Shown here one piece after another: positions 18,647 to 29,401 of a stretch of DNA of 64,000 nucleotides. The notes beneath the pieces were generated by a model, which was not told the DNA's origin, made no database searches, and saw nothing but the letters and a program-made list of their open reading frames with translations. The stretch comes from Gordonia jinghuaiqii (GTDB lineage: Bacteria; Actinomycetota; Actinomycetes; Mycobacteriales; Mycobacteriaceae). Each line of letters starts with the position of its first letter. The stretch's first letter is position 1. The DNA is taken from positions 496,001-560,000 of the forward strand of contig NZ_CP059491.1 of assembly GCF_014041935.1 (NCBI RefSeq), in the 5' to 3' direction. Made by a program: the position numbers and the translations under genes.

Positions 18647-18748
18647 GGATGGGCATCTTCGCCGCTCATCGGGTGCACCGGCGTGGTGGCGATGTCGATC
18701 GTCGGGCGTTCACTCACGCAGTGGCCGGGGTCGATAGGCTCGGACACC

Positions 18749-19576
18749 ATGAACTCACGCAATGTTGCCGCGCAGGCGCCCACCCATCCCGCGTACGGGG
18801 TGTTGCGGGAGGTCACGCCGTTCGCGTCGGTCCTGCTGTGTGACAACTCCGGGATGATGGAGCTCGACGGCACCAACACCTACGTGCTGCGGGCACCGGG
18901 AAGCGCCGAATGCGTGGTGGTCGATCCCGGTCCGCCCAAGTACAAGCACCACGCCCGCCGGCTCGCGGAACTGCCCGGCCTTGCTCTCACGCTGGTCACG
19001 CATCGTCACCATGATCACGTCGGCGGCGTCTCGCGGCTGCACAAGCGAACTGGCACCCCTGTACGGGCCCGACTGGATGCGCACTGCCGTAAGGCGTCAC
19101 CCCTGCGTGACCGTGAGGTCATCGAGGTGGCCGGGCTTCGGATCACGGTGCTGTACACCCCTGGCCACACCGGGGACTCGGTGAGCTTCGTCGTCGAACA
19201 CGACGGCGAGCGTGCCGTACTGACCGGCGACACCATCCTGGGGAGCGGGACGACGGTCCTCGACCCGTCCGACGGTGGACTCCGCGACTACCTGAATTCG
19301 TTGAACCGACTCATCGTCGAGGGTGAGGGGGCGGCGCTGCTCCCGGCGCACGGTCCCGACCATCCCGACCTCGGGCCTGTCGCCCGGTTCTACAAGGCTC
19401 ATCGCGAGGAGCGGATCGACCAGATCGTGGCCGCGCTCGACGCCATGGGGGTCTCGGCACACGACGCGAAGCCGATGAAGGTGGTGCGCAAGGTGTACTC
19501 CGACGTCGACAAGAAGCTGTGGCCCGCCGCGCGGATGTCGGTGAAGGCCCAGCTGGAGTACCTGCGCGAGGGGTGA
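18749..19576 (+). CDS. Metallo-beta-lactamase-fold hydrolase (Rv3677c-like)
   Basis: A 275-residue MBL-fold hydrolase of the glyoxalase II/LACTB2 type. The zinc motif VTHRHHDHVGGV, then TPGHTGDSVSF, LTGDTILG and LLPAHGPDH supply the remaining ligands. A C-terminal helical domain (about 200-275) with an AKPMKVVRKVY segment resembles the LACTB2 winged-helix tail, which suggests a nuclease or thioester substrate. ATG 18749 is preferred; other in-frame starts lie up to 18683. It converges on crp, with a strong terminator between. Confidence 0.87.
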   Translation: MNSRNVAAQAPTHPAYGVLREVTPFASVLLCDNSGMMELDGTNTYVLRAPGSAECVVVDPGPPKYKHHARRLAELPGLALTLVTHRHHDHVGGVSRLHKRTGTPVRARLDAHCRKASPLRDREVIEVAGLRITVLYTPGHTGDSVSFVVEHDGERAVLTGDTILGSGTTVLDPSDGGLRDYLNSLNRLIVEGEGAALLPAHGPDHPDLGPVARFYKAHREERIDQIVAALDAMGVSAHDAKPMKVVRKVYSDVDKKLWPAARMSVKAQLEYLREG

Positions 19577-19586
19577 GTAAGTAAAC

Positions 19587-19623
19587 GACTTCACCCGCTC
19601 CTGATGGGGGAGCGGGTGAAGTC
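19587..19623. terminator. Strong bidirectional terminator
   Basis: A perfect 15-bp stem (19587-19601 with 19609-19623) and a 7-base loop lie between the convergent MBL-fold gene and crp. Confidence 0.92.
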
Positions 19624-19664
19624 GAAAGGTCCTCTTCCGCTCCCTGAAGGAACGGCTTGTGGGC

Positions 19665-20339
19665 TCAGCGGGCCCGGCGTGCCAGACGTTCGGAGTCGGC
19701 GATCAGGACACTCTTGCCCTCGAGGCGCAGCCAGCCGCGCTGGGCGAAGTCGGCCAGGGCCTTGTTGACGGTTTCGCGGGAGGCGCCGACGAGCTGGGCG
19801 ATCTCTTCCTGGGTCAGGTCGTGGGTGACGCGCAGCGCGCCACCCTCCTGGGTTCCGAAGCGCTGTGCGAGCTGCAACAGCTGCTTGGCGACACGACCGG
19901 GAACGTCGGTGAAGATCAGGTCGGCGAGGTTGTTGTTGGTCCGGCGCAGGCGACGTGCGAGCACGCGGAGCAACTGCTCGGCGATCTCCGGACGGTCCTT
20001 GATCCAGGCGCGCAGCGCGTCGCGGTCCATCGACACCGCGCGGACCTCGGTCACGGTCGTCGCCGACGACGTGCGGGGGCCCGGGTCGAAGATGGAGAGT
20101 TCGCCGAACATGTCGGACGGACCCATGATCGTCAGCAGGTTCTCGCGGCCGTCGGGTGAGCGTCGACCGACCTTCACCTTGCCGGACATGATGATGTAGA
20201 GGCGGTCACCCGGCTCGCCCTCATGGAAGATCACGTGTCCGCGAGGGAAGTCGACGGGCTGAAGCTGCTTGGTCAGCGCCGCGACAGCGGAAGGCTCGAC
20301 GCCTTGGAATATGCCCGCCCGCGCCAGTACTTCTTCCAC
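19665..20339 (-). CDS. glxR: cAMP receptor protein Crp/GlxR
   Basis: A 224-residue CRP/FNR-type regulator, nearly identical in layout to M. tuberculosis Rv3676. The cAMP-binding domain includes [18 protein letters not shown]; the winged helix-turn-helix includes [20 protein letters not shown], and the protein ends SERLARRAR. It binds TGTGAN6TCACA-type sites when loaded with cAMP and acts genome-wide. The start is GTG 20339 with AAAGG 8 bases upstream. A candidate target site lies at 28367 before acsA, and an adenylate cyclase is at 43610-45157. Confidence 0.96.
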   Translation of the reverse strand: MEEVLARAGIFQGVEPSAVAALTKQLQPVDFPRGHVIFHEGEPGDRLYIIMSGKVKVGRRSPDGRENLLTIMGPSDMFGELSIFDPGPRTSSATTVTEVRAVSMDRDALRAWIKDRPEIAEQLLRVLARRLRRTNNNLADLIFTDVPGRVAKQLLQLAQRFGTQEGGALRVTHDLTQEEIAQLVGASRETVNKALADFAQRGWLRLEGKSVLIADSERLARRAR

Positions 20340-20364
20340 CTAGGGAACCTTTCTCGAAAACTTT

Positions 20365-20370
20365 GCTATA
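20365..20370 (-). promoter_or_regulatory. Putative -10 box of glxR
   Basis: TATAGC on the minus strand, 26 bases before the GTG start, leaves room for a leader carrying the AAAGG site. No clear -35 is seen, and no full Crp half-site pair is present in the 190-base upstream region. Confidence 0.4.
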
Positions 20371-20529
20371 GCGACGTCTGAGATCGCGCCCTTGGATACG
20401 CTACCCCGCGCACCAGCATATGTGTTGAATGGGTCACTGATGGCTCATTGTGCGAGTGTCCCGCCGATCAGATGTTAATGAGCGAGCGCTGTCGTGAGGC
20501 GTCGTCGTCGGTGTGGGGGGCGGTCGTGG

Positions 20530-20793
20530 TCAGCTTGCGCGTTGCGGCGACTGGACCGCCTCGGGCAGGACGGGCTCGTGCCGGGTGACCCGACGCGTAC
20601 GGAGCTCGTCCAGAGCCGCGGGCATTCCCTCGCGGGCGAGGGTGTCGACGTTCGTGGAGTCGGCGGATTCGAGGAAGTCCTCCACGTCGTCACGGGTGAC
20701 CGCTGAGCGGTCGATCCTGGCCTGAACCTTGTCCATGCCCATCGCGAAGAGCATGAGTACAGCCGGGAATAGCAGCGCTGCGAGACCATGCAT
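20530..20793 (-). CDS. Small membrane protein (Rv3675-like position)
   Basis: An 87-residue protein with one N-terminal membrane segment (MHGLAALLFPAVLMLFAMGM) and a charged tail of Asp, Glu and Arg (DDVEDFLESADSTN). It lies between crp and nth, where M. tuberculosis has a small membrane protein of unknown role (Rv3675). ATG 20793 places the helix at the start; the ribosome site is weak. Confidence 0.6.
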   Translation of the reverse strand: MHGLAALLFPAVLMLFAMGMDKVQARIDRSAVTRDDVEDFLESADSTNVDTLAREGMPAALDELRTRRVTRHEPVLPEAVQSPQRAS

Positions 20794-20983
20794 GGGGACC
20801 AGTAAACACAATCTGCACCCGGGAATCCCCATCGGAACGCCCGACGTCACTGACTTGTTACCTGACCGTAAGTTGTGGGGGAAGTGGGATCCACCGGTTG
20901 CCGCGGCGGCTGGCGACACCGGGCTCAGGCCTGTGACCTGCGACGACGTCCCGTCGTTGGTGGCGGGTCGGGTCGGCCGCGGC

Positions 20984-21010
20984 TGTGGTGGGGAGCACTC
21001 TCCCACCACA
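20984..21010 (+). promoter_or_regulatory. Inverted repeat just upstream of nth
   Basis: Arms TGTGGTGGGG and TCCCACCACA form a 10-bp inverted repeat (one G-T at the tip) around 7 bases. It ends 4 bases before the putative -10 TAACCT (21015-21020). It could be an operator for the nth-marP operon; it does not match the Crp site. Confidence 0.45.
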
Positions 21011-21027
21011 TCGCTAACCTGAATCAG

Positions 21028-21804
21028 GTGAGCGCACGCAAGGCTGTGCCCGCGACGCCGGTCGCGGGCCGCAAGCAGGAGACCCATCTCGGGCTGGTCC
21101 GGCGCGCGCGGCGGATGAACCGGACACTCAAGATCGCGTTTCCGCATGTGTATTGCGAACTCGATTTCACCAATCCGCTCGAGCTGTCGGTGGCAACGAT
21201 CCTGTCGGCGCAGTGCACCGACGTCCGGGTCAACCAGACCACGCCCGCGCTGTTCGCGAAGTATCGGACCGCACGTGACTACGCCGAGGCCGACCGGACA
21301 GAACTCGAGGAGATGATCCGCTCGACCGGCTTTTACCGGAACAAGGCGAACTCGATCATCGGGCTCGGCCAGGCACTGGTGGAGCGCTACGACGGCGAGG
21401 TCCCGAACACACTCGCGGACCTCGTATCGCTGCCCGGTTTCGGCCGGAAGACCGCCAACGTGGTGCTCGGTAATGCGTTCGGGGTCCCCGGCATCACCGT
21501 CGACACCCACTTCGGTCGTCTGGTCCGCCGCTGGCAGTGGACGGAGGAAACCGATCCGGTCAAGGTCGAACACGCCGTCGGTGAACTGATCGAGCGAAAG
21601 GAGTGGACCGACCTGTCGCACCGCATCATCTTTCATGGGAGACGCGTCTGCCACGCGCGCAAACCCGCGTGCGGAGTGTGCGTCCTCGCCAAGGACTGCC
21701 CCTCGGTGGGCACCGGACCGATGGACAAGGCCGAGGCGGCCGCCCTGGTGAAGGGACCGGAGACAGAGCATCTCCTGGCGTTGGCGGGACTCGCTGCCCC
21801 GTGA
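21028..21804 (+). CDS. nth: Endonuclease III (base-excision repair)
   Basis: A 258-residue DNA glycosylase/AP lyase that removes oxidised pyrimidines. The helix-hairpin-helix [14 protein letters not shown] carries catalytic K141; D159 lies in ITVDTHFGR. The iron-sulfur cluster Cys are C208, C215, C218 and C224 (Cx6Cx2Cx5C). GTG 21028 is 7 bases after a TAACCT box, consistent with a leaderless mRNA, and there is no good ribosome site. It is the first gene of a four-gene coupled run with the thioredoxin-like, Nudix and marP genes. Confidence 0.95.
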   Translation: MSARKAVPATPVAGRKQETHLGLVRRARRMNRTLKIAFPHVYCELDFTNPLELSVATILSAQCTDVRVNQTTPALFAKYRTARDYAEADRTELEEMIRSTGFYRNKANSIIGLGQALVERYDGEVPNTLADLVSLPGFGRKTANVVLGNAFGVPGITVDTHFGRLVRRWQWTEETDPVKVEHAVGELIERKEWTDLSHRIIFHGRRVCHARKPACGVCVLAKDCPSVGTGPMDKAEAAALVKGPETEHLLALAGLAAP

Positions 21805-22631
21805 ACGACTCAACTGACACCACCGGCGCCGGGAGCGAAGCGAGCGGGCCGAATGACACCGGCGCCGGGAGCGAAGCGAGCGGGCCGAATGACACCGGCG
21901 CCGGGAGCGAAGCGAGCGGGCCGGATGACACCGGCGCCGGGAGCCCGCCCTCCCCTCAGGCCTCCCGGTTTCCGCCCGCCGCGCGCTGGACCGTCGTCTT
22001 CGTGATCGTGATGATCGCGCTGATCGTCGCGATCTGGCCGCGCGATGATGCCCCGGGATCGATGACGAGCGCGCCGCCGACGGCGAGCGGGGCCCGTCCG
22101 CTGGACGCTCCGGTCGACGAGGCGCGTGTGGCGCAGGCGCGGGTCGACGCGGCGCTCGCCGACTGCCCGGTCACCGGCCTTCCGGCCGCCCCCGGCTCGG
22201 CGCTGACCGGGATCGTCGAACCGTGCCTGGGTACCGGCGCCCCTTATGACCTGGGTGCCGCGACCGCGGGGAAACCCCTGGTCATCAACGTGTGGGCGCA
22301 GTGGTGTGGTCCGTGCAAGACCGAGCTGCCCTATTTCGAGGAGTTCGCCGCCCGGGCCGGTGACCGAGTCACGGTTCTCGCCCTGCACGCCAAGGAGGGC
22401 GGAAGCAATCCGCTCTTCCCGCTGACACTGCTCACCGAGATCGGAGTTCGCTTGCCGTCCGTGCTCGATCCCGACGGTCGGGTGGCCGCGGCCATCAACG
22501 CGCCGCGCGTGTTCCCCTCGACCGTCTTCATCCGCCCCGACGGCACCGTCGCCAAGGTGTATCCGGGTGTCTTCGACAGCCCGGAGGAGATCGCCGATGC
22601 GGTGTCGGAGTATCTGGGCGTGAAGGTGTGA
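21801..22631 (+). CDS. Membrane-anchored thioredoxin-like protein (TlpA/ResA type)
   Basis: A 276-residue protein. Residues 1-50 are a cytoplasmic Gly/Ser/Asn/Asp-rich segment made of 12-residue repeats, then one membrane helix ([17 protein letters not shown]), then an extracytoplasmic thioredoxin domain with active site [13 protein letters not shown] and cis-Pro region RVFPSTVFI. Likely role: disulfide reduction or isomerisation outside the membrane (Rv3673c counterpart). GTG 21801 overlaps the nth stop (GTGA). The repeat is described separately. Confidence 0.9.
   Translation: MNDSTDTTGAGSEASGPNDTGAGSEASGPNDTGAGSEASGPDDTGAGSPPSPQASRFPPAARWTVVFVIVMIALIVAIWPRDDAPGSMTSAPPTASGARPLDAPVDEARVAQARVDAALADCPVTGLPAAPGSALTGIVEPCLGTGAPYDLGAATAGKPLVINVWAQWCGPCKTELPYFEEFAARAGDRVTVLALHAKEGGSNPLFPLTLLTEIGVRLPSVLDPDGRVAAAINAPRVFPSTVFIRPDGTVAKVYPGVFDSPEEIADAVSEYLGVKV
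21822..21944 (+). repeat. In-frame 36-bp tandem repeat inside the thioredoxin-like gene
   Basis: Three full units (21822, 21858, 21894) and a 15-base partial fourth, identical except for one A/G change in the third unit. Each unit encodes 12 residues ([12 protein letters not shown]). The core GGGAGCGAAGCGAGCG resembles dispersed intergenic repeats of these genera. Confidence 0.95.
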
Positions 22632-23464
22632 GCGCGCGGGACGATGGCCACGCGGGGCCGCTCGTGCCGGCGGATCGGATCCCGCCCTGGCTGCACACCC
22701 TGACGGCCGACGTGACCGCGGTCCGCAGGAGCGTCGAGAATCGCGGCGGCGACCGGTCCCGCTGGGCGTCGATGCTGGTGCCGGGCAAGCGCTCGGCCGC
22801 TGTACTCGTCCTGTTCTCGGGTTCCTGGGATGCCGCCGACGACCATCCCGGCGGGGTGCCCGCCGACGCCGAGGTCCTGCTGACCGAACGCGCCTCGACG
22901 CTGCGTCAGCACAGCGGTCAGGTCGCCTTCCCCGGTGGCGTCGAAGATCCGGGGGACGACTTCCCGGTCGGCACCGCGCTGCGCGAGGCCGCGGAGGAGA
23001 CCGGTCTGGACCCGTCGGGCGTGCATGTCGTCGCGTGTCTGCCGAGTTTTCCGGTGGGGGTGTCTGGCTTCGACGTCGTGCCGGTGATCGGCTACTGGCA
23101 CCGCCCGAGTTCCGTGCGTGTCGTCGACGAAGGGGAGACCGCCCGCGTCGACCGCGTCAACCTCCGGGAGCTGCTGGCGCCGGAGAACCGCTTCCAGGTT
23201 CGACGAAAAGCCGTGGGCACCGTGTACAAGGGTCCCGCCTTCTTTGTCGACGGCCTGCTCGTGTGGGGTTTCACCGGCGGCCTGATCGCGGCGATCAGCG
23301 AGGTGTCCGGCTGGGATCGGCCGTGGGACCCCGACGACGTGCGTTCGCTGGAGAAGATGATCGAACTGGCCGGCAGTCGCCAGGAATCGGGGTTCGACGT
23401 GCTGGGTCCCGAAGACCCGGAGTCGGTGGAGTTGAACAAGCGTGCCGAGACGGGCGGTGCCTGA
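22628..23464 (+). CDS. Nudix hydrolase, CoA-pyrophosphatase type
   Basis: A 278-residue Nudix protein. The subfamily block LRQHSGQVAFPGGVED (as in CoA diphosphatases) leads into the Nudix box GGVEDPGDD...ALREAAEETGLD with the REAAEETGL core intact. Likely reaction: cleavage of CoA or acyl-CoA to phosphopantetheine plus 3',5'-ADP, or of related diphosphates. The usual Glu of GGxxExGE is Asp here. GTG 22628 overlaps the upstream stop (GTGA). Counterpart of Rv3672c, between the thioredoxin-like gene and marP. Confidence 0.9.
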   Translation: MSARDDGHAGPLVPADRIPPWLHTLTADVTAVRRSVENRGGDRSRWASMLVPGKRSAAVLVLFSGSWDAADDHPGGVPADAEVLLTERASTLRQHSGQVAFPGGVEDPGDDFPVGTALREAAEETGLDPSGVHVVACLPSFPVGVSGFDVVPVIGYWHRPSSVRVVDEGETARVDRVNLRELLAPENRFQVRRKAVGTVYKGPAFFVDGLLVWGFTGGLIAAISEVSGWDRPWDPDDVRSLEKMIELAGSRQESGFDVLGPEDPESVELNKRAETGGA

Positions 23465-24657
23465 TGGCAGGTTCCACGTGGGTGGACATCATCGTCATCG
23501 CGATCGCGCTGCTGGCCGCGGCGAGCGGCTACCGATCGGGTGCGGTCGCCTCGGCCCTCGCGTTCATCGGTGTCGCGCTCGGCGCGGTCGCCGGATTGCT
23601 GCTCGCACCCCATCTCATCGAGCAGTTCGACGACCTCCGGATGCGTGTGCTCGTCGGAATCCTGGTGTTGGTGGTGTTGGTGGTCATCGGCGAGGTCGCG
23701 GGCATGATCCTCGGACGTGCCGCCCGCGGTGGCATCCGGTCACCGGGTCTGCGTGCGATCGACAGTGGTGTCGGGTCGCTGCTCCAGGTGGTCGCGGTGT
23801 TGCTGGCTGCGGGCCTGCTCGCGATCCCGCTGCGCGAGTCCGCCGACCCGGCCATCGCCGGACCGGTCCGCGACTCCAAGGTGCTGACCGGCGTCGACGT
23901 GTTGTCGCCGCAGTGGGTTCGCGACATTCCCGAGGACTTCAAGGCGCTCCTCGACAGTTCGGGACTGCCGAAGTTCCCGTTCGTCAGCACCCCGTCGACC
24001 AATGTGGACCCGCCCGACCAGGCGCTCGCCGACCTCCCTGTGGTGACCCAGGCGCGCCCCAGCGTCGTCAAGATCGAGGGCGTGGCGCCCAGCTGCCGTC
24101 AGGCGCTCGAGGGCAGCGGCTTCGTCGTCTCGCCCGAACGGGTGATGACCAACGCGCACGTCGTCGCGGGCACCGAACGCCTCGAGGTCCAGACCTCGAC
24201 CGGCGCTCGGCTCCCCGCGAAGGTCGTCCACTTCGACAGCGACAACGACATCGCGGTCCTCGACGTCCCGGGTCTGCGTGCACCGGCCCTGAAGTTCGCA
24301 TCCCGGCCGGCCTCGACCGGCGACGACGCCATCGCGCTGGGCTTCCCCGAGGCGGGCCCGTTCTACGTCAGTCCGCTGCGCGTGCGGTCGGTGTTCACCC
24401 ATACCGGCGACGACATATACCGCACGGGGCAGGTCACCCGTGAGGTGTATGCCGTGCGCGGACTGATCCGACAGGGCAATTCCGGTGGGCCACTGCTGAA
24501 TTCGGAGGGTGAGGTGCTCGGCGTCGTCTTCGGTGCCGCCGAGAACGCGGCCGACGAGACCGGCTTTGTCCTCACTGCGCGTCAGGTACGGCCCGACTTC
24601 GACGAATCCGAGCGACAAAACGACCGGGTGAGTACCAAGCGCTGCGTGCTCGCCTGA
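23464..24657 (+). CDS. marP: Acid-resistance periplasmic serine protease MarP
   Basis: A 397-residue membrane serine protease. Four N-terminal helices (to about residue 122) precede an extracytoplasmic chymotrypsin-like domain with catalytic H232 (TNAHVVAG), D262 (SDNDIAVL) and S340 (RQGNSGGPL). C211 and C394 correspond to the disulfide that stabilises M. tuberculosis MarP (C214-C395). ATG 23464 shares one base with the Nudix stop (TGATG). The last 86 bases overlap the 3' end of the convergent hydrolase gene, including the C394 codon. Confidence 0.94.
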   Translation: MAGSTWVDIIVIAIALLAAASGYRSGAVASALAFIGVALGAVAGLLLAPHLIEQFDDLRMRVLVGILVLVVLVVIGEVAGMILGRAARGGIRSPGLRAIDSGVGSLLQVVAVLLAAGLLAIPLRESADPAIAGPVRDSKVLTGVDVLSPQWVRDIPEDFKALLDSSGLPKFPFVSTPSTNVDPPDQALADLPVVTQARPSVVKIEGVAPSCRQALEGSGFVVSPERVMTNAHVVAGTERLEVQTSTGARLPAKVVHFDSDNDIAVLDVPGLRAPALKFASRPASTGDDAIALGFPEAGPFYVSPLRVRSVFTHTGDDIYRTGQVTREVYAVRGLIRQGNSGGPLLNSEGEVLGVVFGAAENAADETGFVLTARQVRPDFDESERQNDRVSTKRCVLA

Positions 24658-25636
24658 TCCGGCGCGCCGAGGGACGCACGGTGTCGGAGGTCGCCTCCGG
24701 CTCGGATCGCAGGAAGTCGAGAATGTGCCCGCTCACCGCGGCGGGTTGTTCCTGGTGGACGAAGTGCCCGCTGCGCTCGATCTGCCGGTAGGTCTGGTGG
24801 GCGGCCCAGCGATGTCCGTCGGCGATGGCGTCGTGGAGTATGTACGGGTCGTCGTGGCCTCGCAGCGCCAGCACCGGCAGGTGCAGCCGCTGGTCCATGA
24901 GGTCCATGAATCGTGCACCGTCGGGCCGGAACTGGGATCGGAACGCCCAGCGGCGATACTCCAGGCTGCAGTGCGCGACGTTCGGGATCAGCATGGCCGA
25001 CCTGTTCAGTTCGACCGTGTGCGCGTAGTCGGGTTCGCCTCGCCAGGCCGACGACGCCCGTTGTGCGAAGTAGTCGGCGATGAATGCGGCGTCGTCGCGG
25101 GTGACCTGACGTTCACCCAGCCGGGGGACCTGATCGCGCAGGAACGCCGGCAGGAACCGCGACCGTTGGGCCTTGTCGCGCAACACGCGTCGACGCAGGG
25201 CCCGGGGGTGCGGGGACGCGATGACGACGATGCGGTCCACGACGCGGGGATGCAGGGTTGCCGTCGCCCAGCAGACCAGGCCGCCGTCGGAGTGTCCGAT
25301 GAGGGTGGCGCTGGTGTGCCCGAGCGCCCGGATGAGGCCGTTGGTGTCTCCGGCGAGCGTCCATCCGTCGTAGCCGCGGGGGGGTTTGTCGGTGTCACCG
25401 TAGCCGCGCAGGTCCACGGCCACCGCGCGGAACCCGGCGGCGGTCAGCGCGGTCAGCTGGTGTCGCCAGCTCCACCAGAACTCGCCGAAGCCGTGCAGCA
25501 GTAACACGAGCGGCCGGCCGTCCGCGGGAACACCGGGGGGTTCGACGGCGTGGAACCGGACTCCGTTCGCGCGGACGTCGAAGTGCTCCCAGTCGCCGGG
25601 AAGACGAACGCTCGAGGGGTCAGGAGCCACACTCAC
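24572..25636 (-). CDS. Alpha/beta hydrolase, epoxide-hydrolase-like (EphE type)
   Basis: A 354-residue alpha/beta hydrolase. Oxyanion region LLHGFGEFWWSW; nucleophile Asp in LIGHSDGGLV (Asp instead of Ser indicates an epoxide hydrolase or dehalogenase type); acid in HDDPYI; His in RSGHFVHQEQP. It corresponds to Rv3670. GTG 25636 has GAAGG 7 bases upstream and sits 3 bases after the holin-like gene stop, so the two form an operon. The C-terminal 28 residues (Arg-rich) are encoded antisense to marP and look like an unconserved extension. Confidence 0.88.
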   Translation of the reverse strand: MSVAPDPSSVRLPGDWEHFDVRANGVRFHAVEPPGVPADGRPLVLLLHGFGEFWWSWRHQLTALTAAGFRAVAVDLRGYGDTDKPPRGYDGWTLAGDTNGLIRALGHTSATLIGHSDGGLVCWATATLHPRVVDRIVVIASPHPRALRRRVLRDKAQRSRFLPAFLRDQVPRLGERQVTRDDAAFIADYFAQRASSAWRGEPDYAHTVELNRSAMLIPNVAHCSLEYRRWAFRSQFRPDGARFMDLMDQRLHLPVLALRGHDDPYILHDAIADGHRWAAHQTYRQIERSGHFVHQEQPAAVSGHILDFLRSEPEATSDTVRPSARRIRRARSAWYSPGRFVARIRRSRAVPDAQ

Positions 25637-25639
25637 AGG

Positions 25640-26149
25640 TCAGCCTTCGCGGGCCGGGGGAATCCTCGGATGGATCGCATCCTGACCGTGTGGGGTGCGG
25701 TGAGGCAGCACGGTCGGCAGTTCGTTGACCGACTCGATCGTCTTCTTCGGCCCGCGGACCCGTTTGAAGAAGAGATAGCCGACGAACGCGGCGATCACGG
25801 TCACGACCACGAGGATGAGGAACACGATCAGGAAGGCCAGCCACCTCCACACGAACTCGTCGAGCAGCTCGGCCAGGAAGAAAAAGAAGAAGAAGCTGGA
25901 ATACAGCGCCATGACACCGGCGACGATCAGCAATCCCGTGCCGGCGCCTGCCTTCTTCGCCTCACCGACCAGCTCGGCCTTGGCGAGGGCGACCTCGGAC
26001 CGGAACAGGGTCGAGACGCTCGTGGTGGCGTCCTTGACCAGGCTTCCGATGGACGGTTCGCCGTTCTTGCCTGCGTTGGCGTCGGAGAGCGGGATCGACG
26101 GGACGGAGTCCCGGCCCGCCTCGGGCAGGCCGTGCTCGTTGGGGCTCAC
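25640..26149 (-). CDS. Phage-holin-superfamily (DUF1469-like) membrane protein
   Basis: A 169-residue protein with an amphipathic N-terminal region (SIGSLVKDATTSVSTLFRSE, typical of the family), two membrane helices separated by a short turn, and a basic cytoplasmic tail. The first helix contains a run of six Phe. Counterpart of Rv3669. GTG 26149 has a strong GGAGGA site 4 bases upstream. Despite the family name there is no phage context; a role in envelope organisation is only a guess. Confidence 0.85.
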   Translation of the reverse strand: MSPNEHGLPEAGRDSVPSIPLSDANAGKNGEPSIGSLVKDATTSVSTLFRSEVALAKAELVGEAKKAGAGTGLLIVAGVMALYSSFFFFFFLAELLDEFVWRWLAFLIVFLILVVVTVIAAFVGYLFFKRVRGPKKTIESVNELPTVLPHRTPHGQDAIHPRIPPAREG

Positions 26150-26275
26150 AGAATCCTCCGTTGTTCGGCTGATGGGCCATATGTTGCCATGCGGGCGCCG
26201 GAGAGGTGGCGAGCCACCCGTCGATGCGGCGTCGAGGGCGCGCTGTACACACCGGCAGGGGGCGTCGAAACGAAC

Positions 26276-26311
26276 GGTGCGCCACCGGCGAGGGGTTGCC
26301 GGTGGCGCACC
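26276..26311 (-). terminator. Terminator of acsA
   Basis: A perfect 14-bp stem (26276-26289 with 26298-26311) with an 8-base loop, 37 bases beyond the acsA stop. It separates acsA from the holin-like gene on the same strand. Confidence 0.88.
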
Positions 26312-26348
26312 TGGCGTCGGTCCCCGTCCGGGGCCAGAGGCTGCGGGT

Positions 26349-28301
<1,953 letters not shown>

Positions 28302-28366
28302 GAGCCTTTCGCTGTCGACGGGGGTCGAACACACTGAGGTGACCCGGTGTCGGGAGGGGCAATCAC

Positions 28367-28382
28367 TGTGAGCGTAGTCACC
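28367..28382. promoter_or_regulatory. Candidate Crp/GlxR binding site before acsA
   Basis: TGTGAGCGTAGTCACC matches TGTGA-N6-TCACA at 9 of 10 fixed positions. It lies 66 bases upstream of the acsA start and about 264 bases before the next rightward gene. The regulator is encoded in this window at 19665-20339. Confidence 0.7.
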
Positions 28383-28645
28383 GCGGCGGATCGGGTGTAA
28401 CCGGCTCCCAGACGAGCGCGCGTGATTCGCGACGAGCGGTATCCGCGGGACGACGAGCGGTCGTGCCCTTCGTTTCCGACGCCGCTGGAAAGGCGGCGCG
28501 CATCAATCCGGTCCGCATTTTCGAAACGGCCACTAACAATGTGTTCGCCCGAGCATTCGGTTCCGCACTACGTCACTGCGCTGTCGGTGCGGCCGGTCCC
28601 GGGTCGGCGGCCGACCACGACGGGCGACGCAACTATCGTCGGTGT

Positions 28646-29401
28646 GTGACCACTGATCCCCTGGCGCCCCTGCTGGACCTTCCCGGCGTCGCCGATGCCG
28701 CCGGCCGGGCTCGTGACGCCCTGTCCGCGGTGCACCGACACCCGGCCAACCTGCGCGGATGGGACAAGACGGCCACCGAGGCCTCGTGGCGTGCGGGGCG
28801 ATCGTCGGCTGCGATCGACGGCGGAAGCGTCGAGCTGCGTCGGGACGGCGACTTCGACGAGCCGATTCTCGCCGGCGCGATGCGGGTCTCCCAGGCGCTC
28901 GACGGTGAATCCCTGGAGACATTGACCGCGGTGATACGCCGGGCGCCGGCTCAGGCCCTTGCTCGACTTCACACCCTGGCGGCGGCCGACCTCGTCGACG
29001 ACCCTGATCAGCTGGGGCGGCCGCGAAGTGGGACAGATGTGGCAAATCGTCTCAATTTGTTGGGGCAGTTGATAACCGGTGCGACGGCGGTGCCCGCGCC
29101 GGTGGTTACCGCCGTGATCCACGGGGAGCTCCTGGGGCTCGAGGCGTTCCCGACGGCGAACGGAGTTGTCGCGCGAGCCGCGTCGCGGCTGGTCGGGGCC
29201 GCGACCGGCCTGGACCCGCACTGCCTCGGAGTGCCGGAGGTGACGTGGTTCAAGCGCGTCGCGGAGTATCGCGAACTGGCCGCCGGATTCGCGACGGGCT
29301 CACCGTCGGGCCTCGCAAGGTGGATCGTGTTCTGCTGCGAGGCCTTGGAAGCCGGTGCGGCGGAAGCCAAGTCGATCGCCGACGCCGCCCGGGCCGGCTA
29401 G
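28646..29401 (+). CDS. Conserved hypothetical protein (Rv3662c-like)
   Basis: A 251-residue protein, Ala/Leu-rich and mostly helical, with no membrane helix or signal peptide. It starts TTDPLAPLLDLPGV and has the repeated ARxG-type helices of the actinobacterial Rv3662c group, whose function is unknown. The position between acsA and ssd fits that group. GTG 28646 lies 6 bases after a TATCGT box, so the mRNA may be leaderless; an upstream in-frame extension to 28463 lacks conserved character. Confidence 0.7.
   Translation: MTTDPLAPLLDLPGVADAAGRARDALSAVHRHPANLRGWDKTATEASWRAGRSSAAIDGGSVELRRDGDFDEPILAGAMRVSQALDGESLETLTAVIRRAPAQALARLHTLAAADLVDDPDQLGRPRSGTDVANRLNLLGQLITGATAVPAPVVTAVIHGELLGLEAFPTANGVVARAASRLVGAATGLDPHCLGVPEVTWFKRVAEYRELAAGFATGSPSGLARWIVFCCEALEAGAAEAKSIADAARAG

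Noticed and set aside
20418..20440. TGTGTTGAATGGGTCACT upstream of glxR as an autoregulatory Crp site
   Set aside because: Spacing is two bases too long and the first half-site is imperfect.
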